Positions 1 to 9,752 of a DNA stretch of 38,788 nt are shown here, in pieces. A program made the translations under genes and the position numbers. The notes below the pieces were generated by a model. That model saw nothing but the letters and a program-made list of their open reading frames with translations, did not search any database and was not told where the DNA came from. Position 1 is the first letter of the stretch. Every line of letters starts with the position of its first letter. The DNA is from Stenotrophomonas maltophilia (GTDB lineage: Bacteria > Pseudomonadota > Gammaproteobacteria > Xanthomonadales > Xanthomonadaceae): contig DGLB01000066.1 in the NCBI GenBank assembly GCA_002387845.1, positions 1-38,788 on the forward strand, read 5' to 3'.

Positions 1-818
1 GCTTCGTGACGCGCTTCGCGGGAACGGTCCATGTCGCGCGAGGCCATGTGCGAAACCGTCTCGCGGACCTTGGCGATGGCGTCCTTGGAGCTGTGCGCCA
101 GCTTGCGGATCTGCTCGTTGAAGGTGGTCGAGCGCTCGGACAGGTTGCGGACCTCGTCGGCCACCACCGCAAAGCCACGACCGGCTTCGCCTGCGCGGGC
201 CGCTTCAATGGCGGCATTCAGCGCCAGCAGGTTGGTCTGGTCGGCAATCGACTTCACGTCTTCCAGCAGCGCGAAGATGCCGTCCAGGTGCTGGGCCATC
301 TGGTCGATGTGCTGCACCGTGGTGCTGCTCTGGCCGCTCACCTGTTCCAGCGCTTCCACCAGCTGTTCCATGCGATGGCTGGCGTGCTGGGCGAAACGGG
401 CCACGTCGACGCCGGCACCGCCGTCTTCACCGGCACGGTCGACGATGCGGGCCAGGGCCTGGCTCTGCTGGCGGGACTTGCGGTTCATCGCGTCGAAACT
501 GCTGCCCAGGCCACCCACCGCATGGCGGATCAGGTCACGGGCGCGTTCAACTTCACCACGCGAGCCTTCGATTTCATTGCCGACGAACTGGCGCAGTTCG
601 GTCAGCAGCTGGTCCTGCTCACGCAGGATGCGGGCGTGCTCGGGGGAGCGCTGCGCCTGGGCGCGGGTGCTCCACCAGGCAAAGCCCAGCCAGCTGAGCG
701 TCATCGTGGTCAGGATGGCCCAGCGCAGTGCGGCGGGCCAGTCCAGGCCAATGGCCAGGGGGAGCAGGAGGGTCAGGACCAGGGGGGCGGCCAGACGGAT
801 GAAAATGCGTGAGTACAT
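1..818 (-). CDS. Methyl-accepting chemotaxis protein, C-terminus cut by window edge
   Basis: The reverse strand encodes a chemoreceptor signalling protein starting at the ATG at 818 (MYSRIFIRLAAPL) and running off the left edge, so about 272 residues are visible. Two hydrophobic segments (about residues 7-25 and 33-49) are joined by only a few residues, so there is no periplasmic ligand-binding domain. A long helical region follows, ending in the canonical receptor tip (IADQTNLLALNAAIEAARAG, then GRGFAVVADEVRNL), the part that contacts CheA and CheW. The family passes stimulus state to the CheA kinase. Its input is unknown here and may come from the membrane or from cytoplasmic helices. It lies downstream of hflD on the same strand, separated by about 120 bases that hold a palindrome. 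The family is certain; the ligand is not. Confidence 0.93.
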   Translation of the reverse strand, partial: MYSRIFIRLAAPLVLTLLLPLAIGLDWPAALRWAILTTMTLSWLGFAWWSTRAQAQRSPEHARILREQDQLLTELRQFVGNEIEGSRGEVERARDLIRHAVGGLGSSFDAMNRKSRQQSQALARIVDRAGEDGGAGVDVARFAQHASHRMEQLVEALEQVSGQSSTTVQHIDQMAQHLDGIFALLEDVKSIADQTNLLALNAAIEAARAGEAGRGFAVVADEVRNLSERSTTFNEQIRKLAHSSKDAIAKVRETVSHMASRDMDRSREARHE

Positions 819-908
819 GGACGTTCTCGGGAGGTGCACGGTGAATGTATCGGCCGTACCCCCCGGAGCTTTAGCGGCAGCGCACAAATTGCTGTACCGG
901 TGCCGCGT

Positions 909-931
909 GGACACGCATGGCGTGTCCCTGC
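909..931 (-). repeat. GTAG-type palindrome (SMAG/REP-like), degenerate head
   Basis: On the minus strand a GCAG head is followed by the perfect 8-bp hairpin GGACACGCCATGCGTGTCC (loop of three bases). The same 19 bases recur at 9450-9468 behind an intact GTAG. It lies in the gap after the hflD stop. There is no T-run, so a REP-like repeat is a better reading than a terminator. Confidence 0.7.
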
Positions 932-939
932 ATCGCGCC

Positions 940-1554
940 TCAGCGCAGGTGGCGGTCCACCGCGTCAACCATCGCCCGGCGCGAGATCAGGAAGTCCCAG
1001 TACTGCCCGCCGGTCTGCCGCCACAGCACCGCCGAGCGGACCGCAGCCAGCAGCAGGGCGCGGATCTCGGCGATCACGCCGGCCTGGCCCAGGTAGTGCG
1101 GGTTGCCCTGGACCATCACCCGGGGCTTGAGGTGGCTGATGGTGTCGGCATACAGCGCGCCCAGTGCGGCCAGCACATCCGGATGGGCACTGTCGCCCAG
1201 CTCAAGGGCCTGGCGCTGGGCGCGGGCGATGCCCTCGCTGACCGCGCCAACTACGTCACCGTTGCGCACGAAGGTGCGCTCCAGCTGCAGAACGGCCAAG
1301 GCCAGTCGCGGCAGGATCTCGTCCTGGCCCTGGTTGCGGAAATAGTTGTGCAGCAGGCGCAGCCCGGGAGCCAGTTGCGCGGCGTTGCCGTAGACGGCCT
1401 GCGGGCTGTCGGCGTCGATCCGGAACACGCTGTCGACCGCAGTGCGGACCACGCCGGCCTCGGAATGCCCGGTTTCGGCGATGCGGCGTACCTGCTGCAG
1501 GGCCTGGGCAATGCCGGCCAGAGCAAGCACGCGGTCGTCGACGGAAAAACTCAT
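940..1554 (-). CDS. hflD: High frequency lysogenization protein HflD homologue
   Basis: A 204-residue, mostly helical protein without a signal peptide, close to the usual length of HflD (YcfC). The N-terminus (SVDDRVLALAGIAQALQQVR) and the central LAPGLRLLHNYFRNQG region match the family as I know it. In E. coli HflD is membrane-associated, interacts with the phage lambda CII protein and lies next to mnmA; its normal cellular role is unclear. Here the ATG at 1554 overlaps the mnmA stop by four bases (ATGA), so translation is probably coupled to mnmA. In E. coli purB follows; here a chemoreceptor gene follows instead. Confidence 0.93.
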   Translation of the reverse strand: MSFSVDDRVLALAGIAQALQQVRRIAETGHSEAGVVRTAVDSVFRIDADSPQAVYGNAAQLAPGLRLLHNYFRNQGQDEILPRLALAVLQLERTFVRNGDVVGAVSEGIARAQRQALELGDSAHPDVLAALGALYADTISHLKPRVMVQGNPHYLGQAGVIAEIRALLLAAVRSAVLWRQTGGQYWDFLISRRAMVDAVDRHLR

Positions 1555-2690
1555 GCAGCAGTTACCTCGAAAGGAGAAGGAGTGGTCCGCAGGCGCTGTT
1601 CCAGCGGCGCATCGGTGGCGGCGATCACCGCGCCACCCAGGCAGACCTCATTGTCATACAACACCAGGGATTGACCAGGGGTGACGGCACGCTGCGGCTG
1701 GGCGAAGCGCACCTCCAGGGTGCCGTCGTCGCGCACGGTCACCGAGCAGGGCTCATCCGGCTGCCGGTACCGGGTCTGCGCGGTGCAGTCGAACTGCCGC
1801 GCTGGGGGCGCGCCGGCGATCCAGTGAGCGACCTCCGAATGCAGGCGGGTGGACTGCATCCACGGGCTTTCGCGGTCCTGGTCCACATACAGCACGTTGC
1901 TGGCCACGTCCTTGCCGACCACGTACCACGGGGCGGCCGGGCGGCCGCGGACGCCGCCGATGTTCAGGCCCTCGCGCTGGCCCAGGGTGAAGTAGAAGAC
2001 ACCGGGGTGCTGGGCGATCACATTGCCCTGCGGGTCGTGGATCTCACCGCTGCGCGCGGGCAGGTAGCGGCCCAGGAACTCGCGGAAATCACGTTCGCCG
2101 ATGAAGCAGATGCCGGTGGAATCCTTCTTGGCATGGGTGGGCAGCCGCGCGTCGCGGGCGATCCGGCGCAGGTCGTTCTTCTGCAGGTCGCCGATCGGGA
2201 ACAGGGTGGCGGCCAGCTGGGCCTGGCCCAGCTGGTGCAGGAAGTAGCTCTGGTCCTTGCTGCGGTCGGCACCACGCAGCAGCGCCCAGCGCCCGCCCAG
2301 CTGGGCCACACGGGCGTAGTGGCCGGTGGCGATGCGTTCGGCGCCCAGCTCGCGGGCGGCGTCCAGGAAGTGCTTGAACTTCACTTCGCGGTTGCACAGC
2401 ACGTCGGGATTGGGGGTTCGGCCGGCGGCATACTCGGCCAGGAAGTGCTCGAACACGCCCTGCCAGTATTCGCTGGAGAAATCGCGGAAGTGGAACGGAA
2501 TGTCGAGCAGGCCACAGACCGCCACGGCGTCGCGGCGGTCGTCTTCGGCGCGGCACTCGCCGCTGCCGTCATCGGCCCAGTTCTGCATGAACAATCCGGC
2601 CACGGGATCGCCCTGCTGGACCAGCCGCCAGGCAGCGACCGACGAATCCACGCCGCCGGAGACACCGACCATGATGCGGGGCGTACTCAT
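1551..2690 (-). CDS. mnmA: tRNA-specific 2-thiouridylase MnmA
   Basis: This 379-residue enzyme carries out the final 2-thiolation of U34 in the tRNAs for Lys, Glu and Gln, using sulfur relayed by the Tus proteins. The ATP-binding PP-loop SGGVDSS lies near residue 12. The two catalytic cysteines are recognisable in NPDVLCNREVKF (about residue 100) and TGICFIGERDF (about residue 200), and the C-terminal beta-barrel domain follows. The ATG at 2690 (MSTPRIMVGVSGG) is chosen because it overlaps the nudJ stop as ATGA and puts the PP-loop at the normal distance from the N-terminus; the frame stays open upstream but that stretch lies inside nudJ. Downstream it overlaps hflD in the same way, giving a tightly coupled nudJ-mnmA-hflD unit as in enterobacteria. 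Confidence 0.97.
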   Translation of the reverse strand: MSTPRIMVGVSGGVDSSVAAWRLVQQGDPVAGLFMQNWADDGSGECRAEDDRRDAVAVCGLLDIPFHFRDFSSEYWQGVFEHFLAEYAAGRTPNPDVLCNREVKFKHFLDAARELGAERIATGHYARVAQLGGRWALLRGADRSKDQSYFLHQLGQAQLAATLFPIGDLQKNDLRRIARDARLPTHAKKDSTGICFIGERDFREFLGRYLPARSGEIHDPQGNVIAQHPGVFYFTLGQREGLNIGGVRGRPAAPWYVVGKDVASNVLYVDQDRESPWMQSTRLHSEVAHWIAGAPPARQFDCTAQTRYRQPDEPCSVTVRDDGTLEVRFAQPQRAVTPGQSLVLYDNEVCLGGAVIAATDAPLEQRLRTTPSPFEVTAA

Positions 2691-3148
2691 GCCGATTCCT
2701 TCACCAGCGCAAGCGGATATCGCTGGCCGCCGAGGTAGTCGCTCACCACCTGCTGCACCAGCGGGCTGCGCAGCCGCCCGGATGCCGCCTGCAGCTCGGC
2801 CGGGGTCAGCCACAGCGCGCGCAGGATGCCCGCGTCCAGGGGCCGGTCAGGGGCATGGGCGACCGGGTCGCCGGCGAAGGCGAAGCGCAGGAAGGCGGTG
2901 CCGTCTGGCGCGGTCCACTGGTAGCAGCCGATGAAGGCGGTCAGTTCAACCTGCCAGCCGGTCTCCTCCAGCACCTCACGCACCGCGGCGGCGTCCAGGC
3001 TTTCGCCCGGTTCCAGGTGGCCGGCAGGCTGGTTGAGCACCGCGCGACCCTCGATCGACTCTTCGACCAGCAGCAGCCGGCCATCGCGGACCACCACGGT
3101 GGCCACCGTCACATGGGGAGCCCAGCGCTGTTCTGTTGTGGCGCTCAC
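2687..3148 (-). CDS. nudJ: Nudix hydrolase NudJ-type phosphatase
   Basis: A 153-residue Nudix protein, the same length as E. coli NudJ, sharing its PHVTVA start, the NQPAGHLE stretch, LRSPLV and the GQRYPL end. The Nudix box is complete: G-x5-E-x7-REVLEE-x-GW around residues 43-65, which binds the divalent metal and pyrophosphate. NudJ removes phosphate from nucleoside di- and triphosphates and from the thiamine precursor hydroxymethylpyrimidine pyrophosphate; the substrate here is inferred. The start is a GTG at 3148, only one base beyond the stop of the upstream exported protein, and the gene overlaps mnmA by four bases. The same nudJ-mnmA order is known in E. coli, which supports orthology. 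Confidence 0.9.
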   Translation of the reverse strand: MSATTEQRWAPHVTVATVVVRDGRLLLVEESIEGRAVLNQPAGHLEPGESLDAAAVREVLEETGWQVELTAFIGCYQWTAPDGTAFLRFAFAGDPVAHAPDRPLDAGILRALWLTPAELQAASGRLRSPLVQQVVSDYLGGQRYPLALVKESA

Positions 3149-3149
3149 G

Positions 3150-3611
3150 TCAGTACTCGTCCTGCCCGGTCAAGGCCCGTTCCATTTCATCAGCGGTGTG
3201 CGTGGCCGCGTCGATCGCATCGGCCAGCACCGGGCCGTCGGCATCGGCGTCAATCTTGACCACGAACATGGCCAGGTGCTGCTGCTTGACCCAACCCCCC
3301 AGCTTGGCGCTCTGGGCGTCTTCCAGCAGGCGGTTGGCCACTTCGGCGCTGAACTGTTCGGTCGGGGCGTTGTAACCCGGCGACCAGATCTCGCGGATGC
3401 GGTGGCTGCCATAGTCCTCGACGGCCGAGCGCACGAACACCAGCTGGGTGCGGTCGTTGTCGACGTCGAACACCATCTTGTAGTCGCCGTCCTCGTCCAC
3501 CTCATAGGGGTAGCCGAGCGCGTCCAGTGCCTTGCCGACCGCCGGATCGGGCGTGGCGGCGTGTGCGCCGAAGGCCGTGGCCATCAGCAGCAGGGCAAGG
3601 GGGGTCTTCAT
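3150..3611 (-). CDS. Small exported protein, YbjN-like, function unknown
   Basis: A 153-residue protein with a clear signal peptide (MKTPLALLLMATAFGAHA, cleavage predicted near residue 19). The mature part (KALDALGYPYEVDEDGDYKMVFDVDNDRTQLVFVRS) reads like the YbjN-type fold, a small alpha/beta protein found in many proteobacteria with no settled function. The only evidence for that family is the pattern of a helix followed by acidic strands and a long C-terminal helix. It is the first gene of the minus-strand run leading into nudJ-mnmA-hflD, with one base between its stop and the nudJ GTG, so co-transcription and coupling are likely. I do not assign a function. Confidence 0.8.
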   Translation of the reverse strand: MKTPLALLLMATAFGAHAATPDPAVGKALDALGYPYEVDEDGDYKMVFDVDNDRTQLVFVRSAVEDYGSHRIREIWSPGYNAPTEQFSAEVANRLLEDAQSAKLGGWVKQQHLAMFVVKIDADADGPVLADAIDAATHTADEMERALTGQDEY

Positions 3612-3690
3612 GAAAGCGCCGTGAAAGTGGAATGCATGAGCGAATTGTGACGGGCGCGGACGGCGGCGTCCAATCCGGCAAGGCCGCGTT

Positions 3691-3696
3691 TATACT
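3691..3696 (+). promoter_or_regulatory. Candidate -10 box of clpS, implying a leaderless mRNA
   Basis: TATACT lies six bases before the clpS ATG. If it is the -10 element, transcription would begin at or within a base of the A of the start codon. There is no Shine-Dalgarno at usable spacing (AGGCGG abuts the ATG) and the -35 region is poor, so this is a proposal only. Confidence 0.4.
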
Positions 3697-3702
3697 AGGC
3701 GG

Positions 3703-4032
3703 ATGCCTCGTGAGCCTTCCCAAGAACCCCATCACGACCACGGTGTTGCCCTTGAACCGGCACGTCCGGAGGTCGCTCCGCCGCCGTTCTACCAGGTGAT
3801 GCTGCTGAACGACGACTACACCCCGATGGATTTCGTGGTGACGGTCCTGCAGCACTTCTTCTCCATGGACCTGGATAAGGCCACCCAGGTGATGCTCCAC
3901 GTGCACACCCGGGGCCGCGGCGTCTGCGGTGTGTTCACCCGCGAAGTGGCCGAATCGAAGGTCGCCCAGGTCAATGAATTCTCGCGCATGAACCAGCATC
4001 CGCTGTTGTGCACGATGGAAAAGGCCGGCTAG
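3703..4032 (+). CDS. clpS: ClpS, N-degron adaptor for ClpAP
   Basis: A 109-residue adaptor that binds proteins with N-terminal Leu, Phe, Tyr or Trp and delivers them to ClpA. After a variable N-terminal tail (about 25 residues), which in the family engages ClpA, the core has the conserved LLNDDYTPMDFVVTVL segment forming the N-degron pocket, then VMLHVHTRGRGVCGVFTREVAE and the ending NQHPLLCTMEKA, all close to E. coli ClpS. The ATG at 3703 is the only possible Met start before the core. It is followed by clpA after a 272-base gap, the usual clpS-clpA order. The aat gene that makes its substrates lies 3.5 kb away on the other strand. Confidence 0.97.
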   Translation: MPREPSQEPHHDHGVALEPARPEVAPPPFYQVMLLNDDYTPMDFVVTVLQHFFSMDLDKATQVMLHVHTRGRGVCGVFTREVAESKVAQVNEFSRMNQHPLLCTMEKAG

Positions 4033-4040
4033 GCCGGGTG

Positions 4041-4062
4041 GCCGGCCAGCGGCCGGCACTAC
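4041..4062 (-). repeat. GTAG-type palindrome (SMAG/REP-like)
   Basis: Read on the minus strand: GTAG, one base, then GCCGGCC-GCT-GGCCGGC, a perfect 7-bp stem. It starts 8 bases after the clpS stop. The rest of the 4033-4304 gap holds no gene that I can see, only a weak possible -10 (TATTGT, 4275-4280) and the clpA ribosome-binding site GGAG at 4295-4298. Confidence 0.8.
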
Positions 4063-4304
4063 CGCGTGGCCGCTTCGCGCTGCGCTGCACGTCCTTTGCT
4101 GAAACAGCGCCAGGGAGCCGCCGGGGAGCGGAGGGCGCGCGAAGGGGCCATGACATTCTCATCACAGCCGGACGGCCGATGCTGGGCGCAGGTCCGGGCA
4201 TCGGGCCGTGAGTGCCAACACTGTCTGAACGCACCCTTCCACCAGGGTGATGGAATTTCCGCCGCTAGGCCGCATATTGTTCTCAACTGCCGCCGGAGTA
4301 GAAC

Positions 4305-6587
<2,283 letters not shown>

Positions 6588-6590
6588 GAC

Positions 6591-6618
6591 AAAGGCCCCG
6601 GTACCCCCGGGGCCTTTT
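6591..6618. terminator. Intrinsic terminator, probably bidirectional
   Basis: AAAGGCCCCGG (6591-6601) pairs with CCGGGGCCTTT (6607-6617) around a five-base loop, with T-runs in both directions. It ends clpA on plus and the convergent small exported-protein gene (stop at 6629) on minus. Confidence 0.92.
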
Positions 6619-6628
6619 CGTTGTCAGG

Positions 6629-6997
6629 TCAGCGGCGTGCGCGGCTGGCGAAGGCTTCGGGCGTGATCGGCTCCAGCGTGGTCACGTCGCAGCTCGCAGA
6701 ATCGGTGCGCAGCTTGCTGGTGCGGCCACCGCACAGCTGGCCTTCGTTGCCGGGGGTGACGAAATCGAGCTTCTTCGAGAAACCCGCGCTGCTGCAGGAG
6801 CTGGCAAAGTGCACGATGTAGTGGTCGCTGCCGTTGCGCAGCAGGATGGAGCGATCTGCGCCCTTGCGGACCAGTTGCTGGTTATCGGACAGGGTGATGC
6901 AGTCGCTGCCGGCTGCGGACGGGGCCGGGGTCTGCGCCATGGCGGTGCCGGCGAGAACGGCGGAGGCAAGCAGACACAGGGTGAACAGGGTCTTCAT
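6629..6997 (-). CDS. Small exported cysteine-containing protein, unknown function
   Basis: A 122-residue protein beginning with a textbook signal peptide (MKTLFTLCLLASAVLAGTAMA, cleavage after AMA). The mature part has four cysteines in the order SDCITL, ASSCSSAG, GQLCGGRT, ASCDVTTLEPIT, suggesting two disulfides in the periplasm. The spacing resembles the DUF6491-type small proteins of Xanthomonadaceae, but that is a weak resemblance. The ATG at 6997 is preferred over an upstream open extension because the signal peptide begins there. It converges with clpA and lies downstream of infA on the same strand, separated by the infA terminator, so it is probably transcribed alone. No function is assigned. 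Confidence 0.75.
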   Translation of the reverse strand: MKTLFTLCLLASAVLAGTAMAQTPAPSAAGSDCITLSDNQQLVRKGADRSILLRNGSDHYIVHFASSCSSAGFSKKLDFVTPGNEGQLCGGRTSKLRTDSASCDVTTLEPITPEAFASRARR

Positions 6998-7151
6998 GTC
7001 GGGGGCCAGTCGGGTGGCGGTCCGGAGTGGACCGGGTGCCAAGATGACGCTGTTCAGGCCCGGGCGAATCTGCTTCAAGACAGCCTGACCGATGTCAGGG
7101 TGAGGGCGGTCACAATGACCAATGGCCCAATGAGCTGAATTGCGCCCACGC

Positions 7152-7180
7152 AAAAAGGCCAGCGCAGGGCCGGCCTTTTG
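7152..7180 (-). terminator. Intrinsic terminator of infA
   Basis: AAAAGGCC (7153-7160) pairs with GGCCTTTT (7172-7179). Read on minus, the stem is followed by a run of T. It lies 32 bases after the infA stop. Confidence 0.8.
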
Positions 7181-7211
7181 TCGCAACCCCCGCGGGAGTT
7201 ACGCCAACCGC

Positions 7212-7430
7212 TTACTTCATGCGGTAGGTGATGCGACCCTTGGTCAGGTCGTACGGCGTCATTTCGACTTTGACGCGGTCGCCCGTCAGGATGCGGATGT
7301 AGTTCTTGCGCATGCGGCCGGAGATGTGGGCGATGATTTCATGCCCGTTTTCCAGACGAACGCGGAAAGTGGTGTTGGGCAGCGTTTCGCTAACGGTGCC
7401 TTCGAACTCGATGGAGTCGTCTTTCGACAT
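7212..7430 (-). CDS. infA: Translation initiation factor IF-1
   Basis: The 72-residue product (MSKDDSIEFEGTVSETLPN ... GRITYRMK) is a full-length IF-1, a single OB-fold protein that binds the ribosomal A site and aids IF-2 and IF-3 during initiation. The core HISGRMRKNYIRILTGDRV is diagnostic. The ATG at 7430 gives the standard length and has AGGA five bases upstream. Gene order aat-infA is conserved with E. coli. A hairpin terminator follows directly. Confidence 0.98.
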   Translation of the reverse strand: MSKDDSIEFEGTVSETLPNTTFRVRLENGHEIIAHISGRMRKNYIRILTGDRVKVEMTPYDLTKGRITYRMK

Positions 7431-7479
7431 GTAGTCCTGTGCAGTTCTGTAAACGGCCGATCTGGCCTCAAGGGCGGGC

Positions 7480-7508
7480 ATTTTACGCGCCTGGGCCGGA
7501 TGATGCAA
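7480..7508 (-). promoter_or_regulatory. Candidate infA promoter inside the 3' end of aat
   Basis: On minus: TTGCAT (7508-7503), 17-base spacer, TAAAAT (7485-7480) overlapping the aat stop codon. It would give infA a leader of about 40 bases. Supported by sequence match only. Confidence 0.4.
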
Positions 7509-8247
7509 AGGTATCGTTAAGCTGCTGCGCGGCGATCACCCCGAACCGCTGCCGCCACGACCCCACCAGGCCTTCTTCACGCACCTGACGCCGGACCTGA
7601 GCGAGGAACTGCTCCCGGGGCCAGTGCTCGGCCCCCATGCGCAGCAGGTGGTCGTTCTCCACCTGGGCGTCAAGCAGTGGCCAGCCCCAGCCGTGCAGGC
7701 AGCGGGCCAGGCCCGCCAGGGCGACCTTGGAGCCACCGCTGACCGCGCTGAACATGCTTTCGCCGAAGAACATGCGGCCGATCGCCACCCCGTAAATGCC
7801 GCCCACCAGGGTCTCGCCGTCGAACACTTCGACCGAATGCGCATGGCCCAGCGCGTGCAGGGCTTCGTAGGCCAGCACCATGTCCGCGCTGATCCAGGTG
7901 CCGTCCTGGCCCGGGCGCGGGCTGGCCGCGCAGGCGCGGATCACCGCGCCAAAGCAGGTGTCGGCGCGCAGCGTCCAGGGGCTGTGGCGCAGGCTGCGCC
8001 GGAAGCGGGAGGACAGGTGCACGCCGTCGGTGCGGAACACCATGCGCGGGTCGGGCGACCACCACAGCGGTGGCTGGCCGTCGGAGAACCACGGAAAGAT
8101 GCCATTGGCATAGGCGTTGAGCAGGCGCACCGGTGACAGGTCGCCGCCCACCGCCAGCAGTCCGTCCGGCTCGCGCAGCGCGGTTTGCGCCGGCGGGAAC
8201 GGAGCGTCCGGCTGCGGATCCAGTTGCCATGGGAAGCGCCGGCTCAT
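7483..8247 (-). CDS. aat: Leucyl/phenylalanyl-tRNA-protein transferase
   Basis: A 254-residue Aat that transfers Leu or Phe from tRNA to the N-terminus of proteins starting with Lys or Arg, creating degrons for ClpS-ClpAP. Family landmarks are PDGLLAVGGDLSPVRLLNAYANGIFPWF, WWSPDPRMV, the central GGIYGVAIGRMFFGESMFS and LLDAQVENDHLLRMGAEHWPR. The ATG at 8247 overlaps the upstream acyltransferase stop (ATGA), so the two are likely co-translated. Having aat, clpS and clpA close together places the production and the destruction of N-degrons in one neighbourhood. Confidence 0.97.
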   Translation of the reverse strand: MSRRFPWQLDPQPDAPFPPAQTALREPDGLLAVGGDLSPVRLLNAYANGIFPWFSDGQPPLWWSPDPRMVFRTDGVHLSSRFRRSLRHSPWTLRADTCFGAVIRACAASPRPGQDGTWISADMVLAYEALHALGHAHSVEVFDGETLVGGIYGVAIGRMFFGESMFSAVSGGSKVALAGLARCLHGWGWPLLDAQVENDHLLRMGAEHWPREQFLAQVRRQVREEGLVGSWRQRFGVIAAQQLNDTFASSGPGA

Positions 8248-9374
8248 GCCGGTTCCACGCGCTTGAACGGGCTGTGGTCAGCCAGTGCCGAGGCGTAGCG
8301 GTCGACATCGGCGCGCTCCTGCCGGCACCAGCCTGCCAGCGCGCCGGCGAAGTCGGGTTCGGCCAGCCAGTGTCGGCTGCGCACCCGCTGCGGCAGGAAG
8401 CCACGGGCCAGCTTGTGTTCGCCCTGGGCACCGGGTTCGAACCGCGTCAGACCTTCCCGCAGGCAGTAATCAATGCCCTGGTAGTAGCAGGTTTCAAAAT
8501 GCAGGCCGGTCAGGGGCGCACCGCCCCAGTAGCGTCCGTACAGGGTGTCGCCGCCACGCAGGCACAGCGCTCCGGCCACGGGCTGGTCACCGGCCATGGC
8601 GAGGAACATGACCAGTTGGCGCGGCATGCAGTCGGCCAGATGCTGCAGGAAGGGCAGGGTGAGCGCGGGCGCATTGCCGTATTCGGCAAAGGTCTGCAGG
8701 TAGAACCCATGCATGGTCTGCAGGTCGTCGGCGCTGGCTTCATCGCCATGCACGATGCGATAGCGGATTCCGGTACGGGCGAGCTTGCTGCGTTCCTGGC
8801 GGATGTTCTTGCGGTGCTTGTGGTTCATGTCGGCCAGGAAGCCGTCGAAATCCCTCCAGTGGCCGGGATTGTGCCACTGGAACTGGATGTCCTCGCGCAG
8901 CAGCCAGCGTTCGTCGAACGCCGGGTCTTCGTCCTGCAGGTGGAAGTTGACGTGGGCCGACGACCATTCCATGCGCGCCACCTGATCGCGCAATGCCTGC
9001 ACAAGCCGGGCACGGCTGCCGGTGTCGCGCGCCAGCAGGCGGGGGCCGGTCACCGGCGAGTACGGCACCGCGCCGAGCCATTTGGGGTAGTACTCCAGCC
9101 CGTGCCGCGCATAGGCATTGGCCCAGGCGTGGTCGAACACGAATTCGCCGTGCGAGTTGTCCTTCAGATAGCCCGGCACAGCACCGACCAGGGTCTCGCC
9201 GTCCCATAAGCTGAAGTGACGCGGACGCCAGCCCCACTCCGGGCGCAGGCAGCCATGCGCTTCCAGCCCGGCCAGGAAGGCATGACTGACGAAGGGGTTG
9301 GTCCCGTCGTGCAGGGCATCCCAGGCGGCGGCAGGGAGGTCGGTCAGGCGGTGCAGAAAACGTGACTCGGTCAT
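8244..9374 (-). CDS. FemAB-like GNAT acyltransferase (COG3146 / DUF482 type)
   Basis: A 376-residue protein of the FemAB-like GNAT group often annotated as 'peptidogalycan biosysnthesis' or DUF482. Recognisable pieces are NPFVSHAFLAGLE near residue 30, the strongly conserved NHKHRKNIRQERSK in the middle, and the ending FEPGAQGEHKLARGF-P followed by S-HW. The reaction is not established; related enzymes transfer amino acids or acyl groups onto peptides or peptidoglycan precursors. The ATG at 9374 (MTESRFLHRL) is chosen because the open frame farther upstream runs through a GTAG palindrome at 9446-9468 and has no domain. Overlap with aat suggests a shared role or simply shared transcription. 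Confidence 0.85.
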   Translation of the reverse strand: MTESRFLHRLTDLPAAAWDALHDGTNPFVSHAFLAGLEAHGCLRPEWGWRPRHFSLWDGETLVGAVPGYLKDNSHGEFVFDHAWANAYARHGLEYYPKWLGAVPYSPVTGPRLLARDTGSRARLVQALRDQVARMEWSSAHVNFHLQDEDPAFDERWLLREDIQFQWHNPGHWRDFDGFLADMNHKHRKNIRQERSKLARTGIRYRIVHGDEASADDLQTMHGFYLQTFAEYGNAPALTLPFLQHLADCMPRQLVMFLAMAGDQPVAGALCLRGGDTLYGRYWGGAPLTGLHFETCYYQGIDYCLREGLTRFEPGAQGEHKLARGFLPQRVRSRHWLAEPDFAGALAGWCRQERADVDRYASALADHSPFKRVEPA

Positions 9375-9445
9375 GTCCGAAGGATAGGGCAGGTGTGCGG
9401 GAAAAGGTGTGCCCGAATCGCACATCGGGCCAGGCACGACATCCC

Positions 9446-9468
9446 GTAGGGACACGCCATGCGTGTCC
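9446..9468 (+). repeat. GTAG-type palindrome (SMAG/REP-like)
   Basis: GTAG followed by GGACACGC-CAT-GCGTGTCC (9450-9468), a perfect 8-bp hairpin. The hairpin is identical in 19 bases to the copy at 909-927 and similar in layout to the one after the amidase at 11810. Confidence 0.85.
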
Positions 9469-9710
9469 AGCGCGATCCAACCGTCGCCATTACCCATGCA
9501 GAGCGCATACGAAGCGAATTGCGCCATCTGTGACGCCGTCGGTCCGCCACGGGCAGGGCGCGCTTTCAAGCGAGGTTTGCAAGTTCCGCGCAGAAAAACG
9601 TTGACAACTTCAGATGTCCGTTTTCGGCGAGTAATGCCTCATTTTTCACGCCCTGCAAAAGCGCGACGCGGCGCTCACTTTGACCGTGTGACGGAGCGCA
9701 GAGTCCGCCG

Positions 9711-9728
9711 GCGCATCGCCCGATGCGC
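9711..9728. repeat. Perfect inverted repeat ahead of the amidase ribosome-binding site
   Basis: GCGCATCG-CC-CGATGCGC forms an 8-bp stem with a two-base loop. It ends 11 bases before the AAGGAG that serves the amidase. It could be an operator or a leader hairpin; the sequence does not decide between them. Confidence 0.55.
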
Positions 9729-9752
9729 GAACGACATTCAAGGAGCATGAAC

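Larger units (their letters stand above)
9375..9752. other. Divergent intergenic region, no gene seen
   Basis: This 378-base gap separates the acyltransferase (minus) from the amidase (plus). It holds a GTAG palindrome at 9446-9468, a perfect TTGACA at 9601-9606 with no -10 at suitable spacing, an 8-bp inverted repeat at 9711-9728, and a strong ribosome-binding site AAGGAG at 9740-9745 that fixes the amidase start at 9753. From about 9590 on, base composition shifts toward A and T. Confidence 0.7.

Noticed and set aside
909..931. Intrinsic terminator for hflD
   Set aside because: The stem has no T-run on minus, and the identical hairpin behind GTAG at 9446 shows it is a repeat element.
2691..2813. 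N-terminal extension of MnmA
   Set aside because: It lies wholly inside nudJ; the ATG at 2690 overlaps the nudJ stop and places the PP-loop normally.
9601..9640. Sigma70 promoter built on the perfect TTGACA at 9601
   Set aside because: The only TA-rich -10 candidate (TAATGC) is 25 bases away, too far for a normal promoter.
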